The position numbers and the translations under genes are program-made. Shown one piece after another: positions 63,345 to 64,000 of a stretch of DNA of 64,000 bases; within the stretch, counting starts at the first letter, position 1; each line of letters opens with the position of its first letter. The stretch covers positions 747,698 to 811,697 of the forward strand of contig NZ_KE340297.1 of NCBI RefSeq assembly GCF_000413315.1. The letters run 5' to 3'. The notes beneath the pieces were generated by a model, which saw only the letters and a program-made list of their open reading frames with translations, had not been told where the DNA came from and did no database searches. The DNA comes from Propionibacterium sp. oral taxon 192 str. F0372. GTDB taxonomy: Bacteria; Actinomycetota; Actinomycetes; Propionibacteriales; Propionibacteriaceae.

Positions 63345-64000
63345 ACACTGTGTTGCAGGCACGCGGCCTGGTGGCCGGGTACCCAGGCCGGGAGAAGGTA
63401 CTGGATGGAGTCGAGCTGTCCATCAAGGCGGGTTCCCGCATGGCGCTGCTGGGGGCGAATGGTTTCGGCAAGACGACGCTGATGAGCGTGCTGTCGGGCT
63501 CCCTGAAGCCGACCGCCGGTGAGGTGCTGCGCGAGGATGGGCCCGTCGACTGGTCTCGCAAGGGGCTGCGGCAGCATCGTCGCGCGGTGCAAATGGTGCT
63601 GCAGGATCCGGATGCCCAATTGTTCAGCGCGGATGTCATCCAGGATGTCTCCTTCGGGCCACTGAACCTCGGACTCGGTGTTGACGAGGTGCGACATCGC
63701 GTCGATGAGGCCTTGGAGTTATTGGGGGCCTCCCATCTTGCGGAGCGCGCGACCCACCATCTGTCATACGGGGAACGCAAACGGGTAGCGACTGCCGGGG
63801 CGGTGGCCATGCGTCCACAGGTGCTGTTGCTGGATGAGCCGACAGCCGGGCTGGACCCACTGGGCGTTCGACAAATGCGGGCGGCACTGGACCGGCTGAC
63901 CGATCACGGCACGACCATCGTCATGGCCACCCACGACGTCGCCCTGGCCCTCGACTGGGCCGACGAGGCCGCGGTGGTGTGCGATCACCGGGTGACCCAG
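63341..64000 (+). CDS. cbiO: Cobalt ECF transporter ATP-binding subunit, cut by window end
   Basis: 220 residues are visible. Walker [11 protein letters not shown]-loop [11 protein letters not shown], signature [11 protein letters not shown], Walker [13 protein letters not shown] and switch His in VMATHDVAL are present. Energy-coupling-factor ATPases share the DPDAQLF stretch. The frame is open at base 64000, so the C-terminus lies outside the window. Confidence 0.95.
   Translation, partial: MNTVLQARGLVAGYPGREKVLDGVELSIKAGSRMALLGANGFGKTTLMSVLSGSLKPTAGEVLREDGPVDWSRKGLRQHRRAVQMVLQDPDAQLFSADVIQDVSFGPLNLGLGVDEVRHRVDEALELLGASHLAERATHHLSYGERKRVATAGAVAMRPQVLLLDEPTAGLDPLGVRQMRAALDRLTDHGTTIVMATHDVALALDWADEAAVVCDHRVTQ

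Overview
The window is high-GC DNA from an actinobacterium. The gene set fits the Propionibacteriaceae best: cobalamin-dependent diol and ethanolamine metabolism, a cobalt importer behind a B12 riboswitch, GT87 and PIG-V-like mannosyltransferases, and a DUF5318 gene next to a class A PBP. This assignment is inference from gene content, not from a marker gene.

Region 1 (1-18.4 kb) is a compact NRPS-PKS cluster, apparently cut by the left edge. A thioester-reductase fragment and an Sfp-type phosphopantetheinyl transferase lie on the plus strand. On the minus strand, from 17.0 kb down, are an ABC exporter (ATPase, FtsX-type permease), an NRPS (C-A-T plus a charged tail), a PKS (KS, relic of an AT, T, TE), a type II thioesterase, a free ACP, an acyl-AMP ligase with a carrier-like N-terminus, a DUF2889-like protein, a second acyl-AMP ligase and a second ACP. 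Most junctions are ATGA overlaps. A TetR gene is divergent from the exporter. A 240-bp element with 28-bp inverted ends lies at 966-1205.

Region 2 (18.4-36.6 kb) is a propanediol-utilisation (pdu) microcompartment locus with two arms around a divergent promoter at 32.2-32.4 kb. The minus arm runs pduA-B-C-D-E-G-H-K-J-L-eutJ-flavoprotein-N-O-P-mdh, with a BtuF-like gene last. This order recalls the pdu locus of lactobacilli. The plus arm is pduU-pduV-pocR-pduQ, then a separate MIP channel. Diol dehydratase makes propionaldehyde in the lumen; PduP and PduL turn it into propionyl-phosphate and PduQ recycles NAD+. PduG/H and PduO maintain the B12 cofactor. No propionate kinase is present.

Region 3 (36.6-43.6 kb) is a disturbed spacer. 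It holds a duplicated block (MIP gene tail, hairpin and a four-helix membrane-protein gene, frameshifted in one copy), two small overlapping unknown genes, a TIR-SLOG protein gene that looks like anti-phage defence with a decayed paralogous fragment upstream, and a lipoprotein gene.

Region 4 (43.6-55.5 kb) is an ethanolamine-utilisation (eut) operon: eutH-N-B-C-L-E-M-Q-T-pta-eutA, transcribed leftward. Its EutM-type shell gene has a 62-residue N-terminal extension and two well-placed start signals, which would give a long and a short product. A full-length Pta stands in for EutD. Repeated motifs lie upstream of eutH.

Region 5 (55.5-64 kb) holds a GNAT protein, two membrane mannosyltransferases, a class A PBP, a DUF5318 protein, a cobalamin riboswitch and cbiMNQO (cbiO cut by the right edge). 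The cobalt importer, PduO and EutT would together supply the adenosylcobalamin needed by both microcompartments.
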